The notes: generated from the sequence alone by a model not told the origin. Shown: positions 1 through 7,505, counted from the first letter of the stretch. The stretch: 34,910 nt of DNA from Bacteroidia bacterium (GCA_030537295.1 JAUNNU010000016.1:1-34910), one strand, 5' to 3'. Numbers and translations are program-made.

Positions 1-74
1 TTTTGCGTGGAAAAATAAAATCAAACTTATTGTTGTCCGGCTTTTTCAATGATTGGGAATTTGGATATCATGCT

Positions 75-120
75 TAGGAGACAACAATAATCTGAAATTC
101 ATAGTTATTGTTGTCTCCTA
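75..120. repeat. Perfect 16-bp inverted repeat (hairpin)
   Basis: The arms at 75-90 and 105-120 are exact reverse complements (TAGGAGACAACAATAA and its complement) around a 14-nt loop. The hairpin lies about 40 bases past the stop of the broken T9SS gene, so it may end or protect that transcript. No U-run follows on either strand, so it is not a canonical intrinsic terminator. An 11-base part of the right arm (TTATTGTTGTC) recurs at 28-38. Confidence 0.6.
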
Positions 121-158
121 CAAGTCAAATTTCATCGTCATCAACAAGCGTCGATGCC

Positions 159-1487
159 TTATTTCACAAACTTCGCATTGAACGTCTCATTGCCGCTGAC
201 AATCACGATGGTGTAAATGCCTCTTGAAAGGTCCGAGACATTCAGCAATCCGTTGGCTTTCACCGTTGTCTCCATCACTTTGCGCCCCAAGGCATCGTAA
301 ACAGTCGCTGTTCCATCTTCCTGAATGTCATCAATATACAGCTCATCGACCGCTGGATTCGGGTAGATATGCAGGCCGTTTTCAGGCTGTGCGATCTCAT
401 CAACATCGGTAACGACGACGCCCGTGTGCAGACGTGCCATCAGAATGTTGTAGTAGTCGTGGCCCATGACAATCAGCTTGCCGTCGTTGTCAATGTCCAT
501 GTCGTAAGCCTGGTGGTCGCCGTCGAAAGGAATGACCGTGCAGCCGTTCTCGCCGAAATCGGTGTTGACGGTGCCGTCGTTGTTCACCGCGCCGGCAAAC
601 AGGTCGCGCTGGCTGCCGATCTGACACCAGCCGCCGAAGAATATCTGGTCGTCTTGGGCTATCTCCACATCGACGCAGCAGCTCTCGCCATTCTCGAAAT
701 ACTGATGCATGAAGATGCCGCCGTCGCCGAAAGTCGGGTCAAGGACGCCTTTGTCATCGAATCTGACCAAAGCGACACCGTATTGCAGCGGACTGTCGGA
801 AATCCAGTAATGACCGCCGGCGATCAGCTTGCCGTCGCTCTGCTGGCAGATTGAGACGAAGAAATCGTGGCTCTGGCTTAAGTTGAGCCTCAAGATGCCG
901 TTGTCGCCGAACGAAGTGTCGATATTGCCATCGGCATGGTAACGTGCGACGCAGCAGATGTCGTTGCGGTAGCCCGACCAATAGATCATGTCGTTTTTGA
1001 CGACCATGTGACGTGCAATCATCGCCGAGCCGTCGTTGATGGTGGTGAGGCCGCCGCCCGCAAAATCGGTGTCAAGGCTTCCATCCTAGTTCAGGCACAT
1101 GAGAAACGGTATCGTGCCTGGGTCAAACAAATAACCTGCAACAATGATTTTGTCGCCTATCATGTCGATGTCGTCCGGATATTGCGCATAGTAATCCTCC
1201 TGATAAAAAATCACAGCGCCGCCTTCACCGAAAGATGTGTCGCTGCTCCCGTCTGGATTAAGCCTGCCAAGAAACATGACGTTGTTGTTGTAAACGCGCA
1301 CGGCACCAGCCACCATAATCTTGCCGTCAGGCATGACCATGAAATTGCGGGCTTGGTTCAAGTTGTCAGCTGCGGTAACGGCGACGATGCCATTGTTGCC
1401 AAATGTCAGGTCGAGGTCGCCTGGATTTTGGGCTTTTGTCAGACAAGAAAATGACAAAAGCACTGTAAGTAAAAATAATCTCTTCAT
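159..1487 (-). pseudogene. Delta-60 repeat protein with T9SS sorting domain, split by in-frame TAG
   Basis: Read through, this is a 442-codon secreted protein: signal peptide (MKRLFLLTVLLSF... ending near KAQ), about six delta-60-type repeats of the form DGSxDTSFGxGG, and a C-terminal type IX secretion sorting domain (YPNPAVDEL ... ALGRKV ... LSRGIYTIVI). A TAG at 1086-1088 stops translation after 133 residues, inside the third repeat. The frame continues unchanged on the far side (DGSLDTDFAGGG) for 308 codons to a TAA at 159. The first piece would lack the sorting domain and the second lacks a signal peptide, so neither should be exported by T9SS. The start at 1487 is chosen for its signal peptide; the frame stays open upstream without one. 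This may be a recent nonsense mutation, a phase of variation, or a sequencing error. Confidence 0.8.
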
Positions 1488-1499
1488 ACACAATATATT

Positions 1500-1535
1500 A
1501 GGAGCATAACATACCCGTCTTGCCAGGCGGCTCCT
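1500..1535 (-). promoter_or_regulatory. Possible structured 5' leader of the T9SS gene
   Basis: Between the predicted promoter (1565-1595) and the start codon (1487) the minus-strand RNA can pair AGGAGC (1535-1530) with GCUCCU (1505-1500). That encloses a G+C-rich segment (CCGCCUGGCAAGACGGG) which could fold further. I do not recognise it as a known riboswitch. It may only sequester or present the translation start. Confidence 0.3.
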
Positions 1536-1564
1536 TTTCGTCAGACTGACAGTTGAATTTCGCG

Positions 1565-1595
1565 CAAAGGTAAGAGTTATTTTAATACATGCAAC
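1565..1595 (-). promoter_or_regulatory. Promoter of the delta-60/T9SS gene
   Basis: On the minus strand, TACCTTTG (1572-1565) fits the Bacteroidota -7 consensus TAnnTTTG. A GTTG at 1595-1592, 19 bases further upstream, fits a weak -33 element. This leaves a leader of roughly 70 bases before the start at 1487. Confidence 0.5.
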
Positions 1596-1653
1596 TTTTA
1601 ATTTATTGTCAACTGACAACAGAAAACAACGATTGTTCGGAATCAGGAAATTT

Positions 1654-2775
1654 TCACTTTCCGAAATACTTCGCCACCTCTTTCAGGTGCTCGATTATCG
1701 TCAGGTGCTGCGGGCACGCCTTCTCGCACTGTCCGCACTGAATGCAGTCGCCGGCCTTGCCGAACGTGTGCGTCAGGCGGTCGTAGTATTCGCCCTGCGG
1801 TGTCCAGCCTTTGCTCGCGACCTCCTGTCTGTCGGCGTTGTAAAGCGCAAAGTATTTCGGGATGGCGATGTGCTGTGGACAGCCGCCGGTGCAGTATGAA
1901 CAACCCGTGCAAGGAATGGCTATGGTGCTGTTTATCTCTTCGGCGGCGCGGCGCACAAGCTCGAACTCATCGTCGCCAAACGGCTTGAAATCAGACATAT
2001 AACTCATGTTGTCGTCAAGCTGCGCCATGTTGCTCATCCCGCTGAGCACAATCTTCACGTTAGGATGGCTCGCCGCGAAACGTATCGCCCACGACGGCAC
2101 CGACATCTCGGGATTGTAATCCTTGAACATCTTCGCCACGCTTTCCGGCACGTTGGCCAAGGTGCCACCCTTCACAGGCTCCATCACAAAGACCGGCTTG
2201 CCGTGCTTCACGCAGACATCATAACATTTATGCGACTGTATGGCGACGCTCTCCCAATCGAGGTAGTTGAGCTGAAGCTGTACGAACTCCATCTCCGGAT
2301 GCTCTGTCAGCACTTTGTCGAGAAGCTCGGCATTGTCGTGAAACGAGAAGCCTATTGTCTTCACCAGACCTTGTTTTTTCTTGTCAATCAGCCAGTTGAA
2401 GCAGTCGAACTCAGTGTAGGTCTTATATGAGTCCATGCCGATGTCGTGGATTAGATAATAGTCGAAATAATCGACGCCGGTTTTCTCAAGCTGATGGTTG
2501 AAGATGCTGTCGCGGTCGTCTTTTGTCTTGAGATACATGCAGTGAAGTTTCGTGGTAAGCGTGTAAGTATTGCGTTTATGCCGTGATGTAAGAGCTTGTT
2601 TCACAGCACTTTCGCTTTTCGCACCGCAATACATCAGAGCCGTGTCGAAATACGTGAATCCGTGTTCGATGAAGCTGTCGAACATCTTCTTGCAGAGTTC
2701 GATGTCAACGCTGCCTTCGTCGTTCGGGTTCAAAAGAGGCAGGCGCATGAGGCCGAAGCCGAGTTTTCTTTCCAT
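1654..2775 (-). CDS. Aldo/keto reductase with C-terminal 4Fe-4S clusters
   Basis: This 373-residue protein has an aldo/keto reductase TIM barrel (about 1-270). The expected catalytic tetrad is visible: D44 and Y49 (FDTALMY), K76 (LTTKLH) and H110 (YYLIHD). The ferredoxin-like C-terminus holds C289-C292-C295-C299 and C344-C347-C350-C354, each followed by Pro, enough for two 4Fe-4S clusters. The arrangement matches the COG1453-type oxidoreductases common in anaerobes, which probably couple NAD(P)H chemistry to iron-sulfur electron transfer in the cytoplasm. The substrate is unknown. It appears monocistronic, with its own -7 element just upstream. It is intact and of normal family length. Confidence 0.9.
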   Translation of the reverse strand: MERKLGFGLMRLPLLNPNDEGSVDIELCKKMFDSFIEHGFTYFDTALMYCGAKSESAVKQALTSRHKRNTYTLTTKLHCMYLKTKDDRDSIFNHQLEKTGVDYFDYYLIHDIGMDSYKTYTEFDCFNWLIDKKKQGLVKTIGFSFHDNAELLDKVLTEHPEMEFVQLQLNYLDWESVAIQSHKCYDVCVKHGKPVFVMEPVKGGTLANVPESVAKMFKDYNPEMSVPSWAIRFAASHPNVKIVLSGMSNMAQLDDNMSYMSDFKPFGDDEFELVRRAAEEINSTIAIPCTGCSYCTGGCPQHIAIPKYFALYNADRQEVASKGWTPQGEYYDRLTHTFGKAGDCIQCGQCEKACPQHLTIIEHLKEVAKYFGK

Positions 2776-2791
2776 GATTCAATTTTTTTTG

Positions 2792-2799
2792 CAAAAATA
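2792..2799 (-). promoter_or_regulatory. -7 element of the aldo/keto reductase gene
   Basis: The minus strand reads TATTTTTG, a full match to TAnnTTTG, 17 bases upstream of the start codon. A -33 element at the expected distance (near 2820) is not convincing, so the call is moderate. Confidence 0.4.
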
Positions 2800-2820
2800 A
2801 TATTTTTTTCAAACACACCG

Positions 2821-3212
2821 ATGTATTTTTGTATTCTGCGGTTTCGGCGGGCAAACAGCATCTTGTCCCTTTCCAAATAAGTCGGTCGTCAAACTCTCAC
2901 GGTTTCAACATTTTATAGCAAATCGCTCACGCAGCCATCGAATTACATCCTGGCGACATCACCACAAGCCGAGGCAAAAGTCCGTTAATCAGTGGGATTT
3001 TCATTCATATATTGATGGAACACATCAAAAAAAATCGATTTAATTTCTATATCAGTTTTTTAAGGCATAGAAATAAAACCAACGAAAACAGACGAATTCC
3101 CGGATTGTCACAACTCGCAAACTCAAATGTAAAGTCTTATCCTTGTTTTGATGGAAGATGGTCTCGGAAGACAAATCAAATAGTATTGAAAGTGATTCAA
3201 ACGACACATTTG
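2821..3212. other. Gene-free stretch with no recognised content
   Basis: About 390 bases separate the aldo/keto reductase promoter region from the terminator of the CsgG-type operon. An open frame of 95 codons on the plus strand (3012-3299) has no recognisable protein features and crosses that terminator. Two short inverted repeats occur (3012-3017 with 3023-3028, and 3044-3050 with 3067-3073), but neither is followed by a U-run. I see no tRNA, riboswitch or mobile-element end. Confidence 0.5.
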
Positions 3213-3245
3213 AAAAAACCGGAGACTTTTCATAGCACTCCGGTT
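3213..3245 (-). terminator. Intrinsic terminator of the CsgG-type operon
   Basis: On the minus strand an 8-bp stem AACCGGAG/CTCCGGTT (3245-3238 and 3224-3217) encloses a 13-nt loop and is followed by a T-run (3216-3213). It lies about 260 bases beyond the last clear stop codon of the operon, so the message carries a long 3' region or an additional small gene. Confidence 0.75.
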
Positions 3246-3306
3246 ACAACTTCGCCAACAGACGATAAAATCAAATCAGTTTTACAATGTGATCTCTAAA
3301 ATTAAG

Positions 3307-3492
3307 TCAACACTCCGCCCCCCGAATCCAGACCTTATTGGTGTACGTGTCATCTGACTTGCACAACAAGACGGGCAGTCTGACAGTCCCAACAGCTGGA
3401 ATCAAAGAGATGAAAATCATCCAATCATTTATCCTGATAGAACCCGAACGCTTCCGCCATGAATTTTCCACGGGAGAAATCGCCGGACGCAT
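3307..3492 (-). CDS. Doubtful 61-codon ORF at the operon end
   Basis: This minus-strand frame starts 12 bases after the stop of the lipoprotein gene at 3505, in the same reading frame, and ends about 60 bases before the operon terminator. It has one hydrophobic stretch (IFISLIPAVGTVRLPVLL) that could span a membrane, but I recognise no family. It may be a genuine small gene, a former C-terminal extension of the upstream lipoprotein cut off by TGA, or chance. Confidence 0.2.
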   Translation of the reverse strand: MRPAISPVENSWRKRSGSIRINDWMIFISLIPAVGTVRLPVLLCKSDDTYTNKVWIRGAEC

Positions 3493-3504
3493 CGGGAAAC
3501 GACA

Positions 3505-4362
3505 TCAAAACGGAACGGTGCAATTCAGCGAGAATTTGACAGGACGCGCATTCCCGACGATGGCATCGCCTTCAGCTTCAATCGAATACTCATAATCGCT
3601 GTTCTTGGCCATCTTGATTGTGCCTTTCATCTTATAAATGTTTCCATTGAATTTAATCTCTCCGCAAACATCAGTGTCGGGAGCGACATTCACCTGGTCC
3701 GAAGGAAAAGCTGTGACGTTTTCAAACACCACGTCAACCTTATTAATTCCACCTGTTGTTTGCAACGTGAACGAAATCCGATTTTGAACGTCATCAACGA
3801 CCATATTTGATCTGGTGATATCCAATTCTGCGTCAGCAATCACAAGGTTTCCGTATGTCCGGAAGTTAGTGTTTATCGGGCATGACCATACTCCGACGGT
3901 ATCACAATAACTTTCAAAGCCATCCGTGATGGTTCTGAACCAATAATAATCGAAAGTTGTCCTGTCCTGAAGCATTGACTGAAGTTCGGCAGGATTTATT
4001 TTCGCAATTGTCGCTTCCCAATCAGCCTGTACTTGGGTCTCTGCTTTCATATCGCATTCTTCCTCCGTCTCCCCTGTGAAAGTGTAATCTACAGTTGAGG
4101 AGAGAGGTCTTATTCCTTTTTCATTAAAATACGCATTGATGCTTCTGACATCCGCACTTGTCGGGTACAGTTTACCCATAGAAAACGCTGGCGCGATGTA
4201 TGATGTTTCATAACTGTAATTGCAAGTCACAGTTCCCTGCGGAGGATCGACAGGCGGGACAACGGGTGAGTCATCATTTTTTTTGTCTTTACACGATGCA
4301 GCTGTCAAAGCGATGGCGAGTGCCATCATCGCACACAGGGAGTTTTTAAAGATTTTTTTCAT
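3505..4362 (-). CDS. Unknown lipoprotein at the end of the CsgG-type operon
   Basis: A 285-residue protein with a lipoprotein signal peptide (MKKIFKNSL ... LTAASC) and a Pro/Asp-rich tether (VVPPVDPPQ) just after the lipid-modified Cys. The rest looks like a soluble, beta-rich domain and matches no family I can name. The frame is open for 47 codons upstream, but only the start at 4362 gives a signal peptide. It lies 35 bases downstream of the GNA1162-type gene with no promoter or terminator seen between, so it is probably co-transcribed with that gene. It is likely anchored on the outer membrane or exposed in the periplasm. Its lack of relatives in the core cassette suggests a lineage-specific partner. 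Confidence 0.75.
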   Translation of the reverse strand: MKKIFKNSLCAMMALAIALTAASCKDKKNDDSPVVPPVDPPQGTVTCNYSYETSYIAPAFSMGKLYPTSADVRSINAYFNEKGIRPLSSTVDYTFTGETEEECDMKAETQVQADWEATIAKINPAELQSMLQDRTTFDYYWFRTITDGFESYCDTVGVWSCPINTNFRTYGNLVIADAELDITRSNMVVDDVQNRISFTLQTTGGINKVDVVFENVTAFPSDQVNVAPDTDVCGEIKFNGNIYKMKGTIKMAKNSDYEYSIEAEGDAIVGNARPVKFSLNCTVPF

Positions 4363-4397
4363 TTTATTTAATTTAATTTCATTACTTGTCGGCATTA

Positions 4398-5081
4398 TCA
4401 TCCTTTGATATTTCTCGAGATCACCTTTGGCTGGGCTTCGTCTTCCATGTCCTGCATATACCGCGGATGGTATTTCCCGACAGGAATATCCTTGAAGATG
4501 CACTCATTGGCAAGCCGGGCCGCCTTGATATGATCTGTGACGGCTGTCTCTATAGCAGCCACGGCGACATCGATGAGCGCACCAAGCAGCCCGCCGGAAG
4601 TGCTGTTGCTCGTATAGTCGAGTGTCAGGTTGCAGGTCCTTTCAAAAAGCACCTCATTGGTGGTGGTCGATTTCACTATGTATGTTATCTTCGTGTTGAT
4701 GCCTGTCACCACTTTCTTCCACGACTCTATTCTTGAAAACACCACGGCGTCAGCGCCGAAATATTCCTTGAACTGTCCTAACGGCGCGTCGATGAAAAGC
4801 TCCGCGTCGTATGCGCTCTCATTGCGGAAAATCTCCATCGCCATGAGAGGAGGAATGACGTAATATCCTGATTCCGCCAACGGCTCGCTCACCGAAGTGA
4901 AGAACAAATCCTTCGCTTCGACATTTGTCGTATTGTTGATCGGAGGCATTACCAATAACGTCACTGGCTGTTCCTCGTACAGTTTTGCGTACTGCGTCCC
5001 TTTTGTGTTTTTCATTGTGCTGCATGATGTCACGGCAAGCGCGACAAATGCGAGCACTATGATATATAACGATTTCTTCAT
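4398..5081 (-). CDS. GNA1162-family (DUF799) lipoprotein
   Basis: A 227-residue lipoprotein (signal peptide with AVTSC). Features of the DUF799/GNA1162 family follow in order: the strand-rich LLVMPPINNT near the start, YYVIPPLMAMEIFR, FGADAVVFSRIESWKK, and a Gly/Ala-rich segment (GGLLGALIDVAVAA) near residues 160-180. GNA1162 is an outer-membrane-associated lipoprotein of Neisseria. Its fold resembles periplasmic modules that work with OM assemblies, and it is encoded beside a CsgG-like and a DUF4810 protein. The same three families are adjacent here, which supports a shared complex. Its gene begins 3 bases or fewer after the DUF4810 gene ends, so translation is probably coupled. Confidence 0.85.
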   Translation of the reverse strand: MKKSLYIIVLAFVALAVTSCSTMKNTKGTQYAKLYEEQPVTLLVMPPINNTTNVEAKDLFFTSVSEPLAESGYYVIPPLMAMEIFRNESAYDAELFIDAPLGQFKEYFGADAVVFSRIESWKKVVTGINTKITYIVKSTTTNEVLFERTCNLTLDYTSNSTSGGLLGALIDVAVAAIETAVTDHIKAARLANECIFKDIPVGKYHPRYMQDMEDEAQPKVISRNIKG

Positions 5082-5083
5082 GA

Positions 5084-5530
5084 CTAATCCTGATGTTTAA
5101 TTCGATTAATAATTGGTTCGATGAATTTCTTCGCTTCAGGGTAATACTCTATCTCGCGTTGCAGCAGCTCGACTCCGTATTCAGCATAGTCTGTCCTGAC
5201 AATCATCGACTTCTGTCTGTCGGTGGCGGTCTCAGCGAACACTCTGGCTGTTTCCGGGTCAAGGAGCATGTAGCCATATTCGGCGCATATTCCAGGCGGC
5301 GGCACCATGCGCTCGCCACCTGGATTGTTAATCATGCTTTCGTATGTCACGAGAAGACCGCAAAGCGCTTCCGGCGACTGCGACTTGTAATGCTTGTAAG
5401 CGTATTCCTCGTACATTGACGTGCCGTTTATTTTGCCGCCCCAACTGTACAGCGATTTTGGAGTATAGACGCAAGAACTCAAAACAAGCACCGGCAGTGC
5501 GAACACAAACGCTAATAAAACTTTTCTCAT
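5084..5530 (-). CDS. DUF4810 lipoprotein
   Basis: A 148-residue lipoprotein (LVLSSC) with the short DUF4810 layout. An aromatic N-terminal segment (YSWGGKINGTSMYEEYAYKHY) is followed by the Pro-rich turn PPPGICAEYGYMLL and a helical C-terminus ending at KHQD. Members of this family occur next to CsgG-like and GNA1162 genes and are thought to form part of the same envelope assembly; the molecular role is not established. The start overlaps the stop of the preceding 110-residue gene in an ATGA junction (5527-5530). Confidence 0.85.
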   Translation of the reverse strand: MRKVLLAFVFALPVLVLSSCVYTPKSLYSWGGKINGTSMYEEYAYKHYKSQSPEALCGLLVTYESMINNPGGERMVPPPGICAEYGYMLLDPETARVFAETATDRQKSMIVRTDYAEYGVELLQREIEYYPEAKKFIEPIINRIKHQD

Positions 5531-5859
5531 AATTCAATTATCTTCGTTTCGTTTCCTGAAACAAATATCGTCTTAGAAAGCACTTCGTTTCCGTTCATCA
5601 CAACTTTCACGTCGTGTTTGCCAGGTTCAACTATGATTGTATTCTTCGCAGTCTTTTTTATCTTGCGGTCTCTTTTGTAATTCTTATATTTCACTGCCTC
5701 GACGTTATAATTCTGATCGTCAACGGTCACAGTGATAGGCGTTTGAGTGGCTGCCACGAACGACAGTCCGCATTTGTTTTCGACGCCTGACGAATATGAA
5801 TATGTGCCGCATGAGGCCATAGTCATTGTTATGAATGCTATTAAAAAAAGTTTTTTCAT
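5527..5859 (-). CDS. Small beta-rich lipoprotein between CsgG-like and DUF4810 genes
   Basis: A 110-residue lipoprotein (MTMASCGTYSYSSG). After the anchor comes a single small domain with alternating beta strands (TPITVTVDDQNY, KNTIIVEPGKHDVKVVMNG, KTIFVSGNETKIIEL), similar in shape to PEGA-like or carbohydrate-binding beta-sandwich modules. That resemblance is only by eye. It carries a basic patch (KNYKRDRKIKKTAKN) in the middle. It begins 4 bases after the CsgG-like stop and overlaps the next gene by 4 bases, so it is embedded in the operon. The Neisseria version of the cassette, as I know it, has three genes and no counterpart. Confidence 0.75.
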   Translation of the reverse strand: MKKLFLIAFITMTMASCGTYSYSSGVENKCGLSFVAATQTPITVTVDDQNYNVEAVKYKNYKRDRKIKKTAKNTIIVEPGKHDVKVVMNGNEVLSKTIFVSGNETKIIEL

Positions 5860-5863
5860 GTCT

Positions 5864-6805
5864 TTAGTCGTTTAAGATGTAATATTTTTCAAGAAGTTTG
5901 TCTTTGTCAATGGCGTCGCCTTTATAGCTGCAGAATGAAATTTCGTTCTCCGGTTTTGCGTCAGGGATGGTCATGACCACTGTCACCTCACCGATTTTCT
6001 TGCCAGGGAGTTCGACGTTCATTCCCGACTGCGGGTTCTTAACGACCTTGCCTTTTGAATAGACGCTGAATCTGTCGCCAGCTGTCAAGCCTTGTGATGC
6101 GCCGCCGGAAATGACGTAATTATCATCTTCGTCAATGTCGAGGATATACGAACGCCACGGGCTGTCGGTGCATTCGTTGATGATGTTTTCGACGAGTTGT
6201 GAGAGGGCCGCCGAAATCGCCTTGTCGCTCAACGTGGCGTCGTATCCGGCTGTCCCGCCGAAGCCCATCACCTCCTTCGCTGTCGTCTCTGCCAGACCTT
6301 TAGCCTCGCCGGAATAGATGATGAGACCCGATGCCGCCTCCACGATACGGATGCTCACACCGGCTTCAACGACCTGCGTCTTCGTTGACGAGAACAGCTT
6401 CTCCTGTCCTTCGTTTTTCCTCCCGAACTCGGTGATTGAGCCGAGGATGATGTAGTCAGCACCGATTTTCTGCATGTCGGCACCGGCTTCCTTGACCAAG
6501 ACATCAAGGTCTTCCCTTTCAAGAAGGATGAACTTGCCCGACTGCTGCAGTTTCGCCGACAAGATGTCAAGACCTTGTTTTCTCATCGGGTCGTTTTTCT
6601 TGTCGTAGAACACGCCCTTGCCATACTGCGTCTCGTTGGAGAACCTGCCGATGGCGACTTTCCTCTTGATTGTCTTTTTCTCCGTGGCTTTCTTAACGGA
6701 AGTCTTTTGAATTTCAGCAGTCTCTGCTGTCGTCACTTTTTTGGATTGCGCAAAAGACGGCATTGCAATCAATACTGCAAATGCTAATAACAATACTTTT
6801 CTCAT
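5864..6805 (-). CDS. CsgG-family outer-membrane assembly protein
   Basis: A 313-residue protein with a signal peptide (MRKVLLLAFAVLIAMPSFAQ). The CsgG domain spans about residues 50-225: KVAIGRFSNET, LDILSAKLQQSGKFILLERED, GADYIILGSITEFGRK, VRIVEAASGLIIYSGEAKG. A C-terminal module of roughly 75 residues (GLTAGDRFSVYSKGKVV ... KIGEVTVV) resembles the FlgT C-terminal domain. CsgG proteins form ring-shaped OM channels or periplasmic scaffolds. Unlike E. coli CsgG, no lipobox Cys is present, so this one appears to be processed by signal peptidase I while three of its partners are lipoproteins. The start at 6805 is the one with a signal peptide, and a good promoter sits just upstream. It is the first gene of the cassette. 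Confidence 0.85.
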   Translation of the reverse strand: MRKVLLLAFAVLIAMPSFAQSKKVTTAETAEIQKTSVKKATEKKTIKRKVAIGRFSNETQYGKGVFYDKKNDPMRKQGLDILSAKLQQSGKFILLEREDLDVLVKEAGADMQKIGADYIILGSITEFGRKNEGQEKLFSSTKTQVVEAGVSIRIVEAASGLIIYSGEAKGLAETTAKEVMGFGGTAGYDATLSDKAISAALSQLVENIINECTDSPWRSYILDIDEDDNYVISGGASQGLTAGDRFSVYSKGKVVKNPQSGMNVELPGKKIGEVTVVMTIPDAKPENEISFCSYKGDAIDKDKLLEKYYILND

Positions 6806-6833
6806 ATTTTTGATTTTTAAATTAAATTTGTCG

Positions 6834-6866
6834 CAAAAGTAATAATTTCCCCAATATATCTGCAAA
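6834..6866 (-). promoter_or_regulatory. Promoter of the CsgG-type operon
   Basis: The minus strand has TACTTTTG (6841-6834) with a TTTG -33 element at 6866-6863, 21 bases apart, an excellent fit to the Bacteroidota consensus. It lies just beyond the 3' end of the shikimate kinase gene, so the envelope operon can be transcribed independently of aroK. Confidence 0.65.
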
Positions 6867-6876
6867 AAAAATTCAT

Positions 6877-7383
6877 TCAACTTATTTTTTCAATTATCTC
6901 ATCCAGACTCACATTCTCACCTTTGACGGTAAACATCGCCTGTTCATAATATCGAAGGCGCGAATCATAGTGATTTTCAACATATTGCTTCAATTCGTCC
7001 TCGCTCTTTCCGTTCACCAACGGACGTTTTCGTCTTGCTGTCAGCAGTCTGTTGACAGCTGTAGCCGGGCTAATTTTGACGAATACCGTCGTGCCGTTTT
7101 CGTTCATCCATTGCATGTTGTCGAAAAAACAAGGCGTGCCGCCTCCTGTTGAAACGACCACATTATGCATCTCGCCGGTCTTTTTCAAAATCTCCGACTC
7201 GAATTTTCTGAAATACTCCTCCCCGTATTTGTCAAAGAAATCCTGAACCGAAATATGATATTTCTCCTCAAACAAGTCATCTGTGTCTAACGCCTCATAG
7301 CCGAGCCTGTTGGCAAGCCTGCGCGACACCGACGACTTGCCGGAACACATATAACCTATTATATAAATCCTTTCTGGCATCAT
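6877..7383 (-). CDS. aroK: Shikimate kinase
   Basis: This 168-residue protein phosphorylates shikimate at the 3-hydroxyl with ATP, the fifth step of aromatic amino acid synthesis. Visible motifs are the Walker A loop GYMCSGKS (10-17), the shikimate-binding DTDDLFEE with FRKFES (about 38-65), the Gly-rich STGGGTPC (about 78-85), and the lid region with RRKRPLV. Length is normal. Either of two adjacent Met codons (7383 or 7380) may start it. It has its own -7 element and the last codons approach the CsgG promoter. The next pathway-related gene, aroE, is 20 kb away on the other strand. Confidence 0.95.
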   Translation of the reverse strand: MMPERIYIIGYMCSGKSSVSRRLANRLGYEALDTDDLFEEKYHISVQDFFDKYGEEYFRKFESEILKKTGEMHNVVVSTGGGTPCFFDNMQWMNENGTTVFVKISPATAVNRLLTARRKRPLVNGKSEDELKQYVENHYDSRLRYYEQAMFTVKGENVSLDEIIEKIS

Positions 7384-7418
7384 AAAATATAGTGCTGCGA
7401 CACTTTTTTATCCAGCTG

Positions 7419-7450
7419 CAAAGATAAATGTTTTTTTTCTGACTTGCATT
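7419..7450 (-). promoter_or_regulatory. Promoter of aroK
   Basis: The minus strand reads TATCTTTG at 7426-7419, a full -7 match, about 36 bases from the start codon. The -33 element near 7447-7450 is imperfect. Confidence 0.5.
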
Positions 7451-7472
7451 TAAATTTGAAATTTGACGACAT

Positions 7473-7505
7473 AAAAAAAACGTCCGCCGAAGTTTTCAGC
7501 GGACG
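7473..7505 (-). terminator. Intrinsic terminator after the 262-residue lipoprotein gene
   Basis: On the minus strand the stem CGTCCGC/GCGGACG (7505-7499 with 7487-7481), extended by three further pairs past a mismatch, is followed by eight T residues (7480-7473). It lies 28 bases past the stop at 7533 and separates that gene from aroK. Confidence 0.85.

Noticed and set aside
1086..1088. TAG read as a sense codon (genetic code change)
   Set aside because: glmM (24112) and the 79-residue gene (23809) both end with TAG, so TAG is a normal stop here.
936..1454. 172-codon plus-strand frame opposite the T9SS gene
   Set aside because: It is antisense to a recognisable repeat protein, has no domain and has no start context; a composition shadow.
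3012..3299. 95-codon plus-strand frame in the gene-free region
   Set aside because: It crosses a clear terminator hairpin, lacks a promoter and shows no protein features.
2776..3504. tRNA, riboswitch or mobile-element remnant in the longest gap
   Set aside because: No T-loop, acceptor pairing, known aptamer core, transposase fragment or flanking repeat was found by eye.
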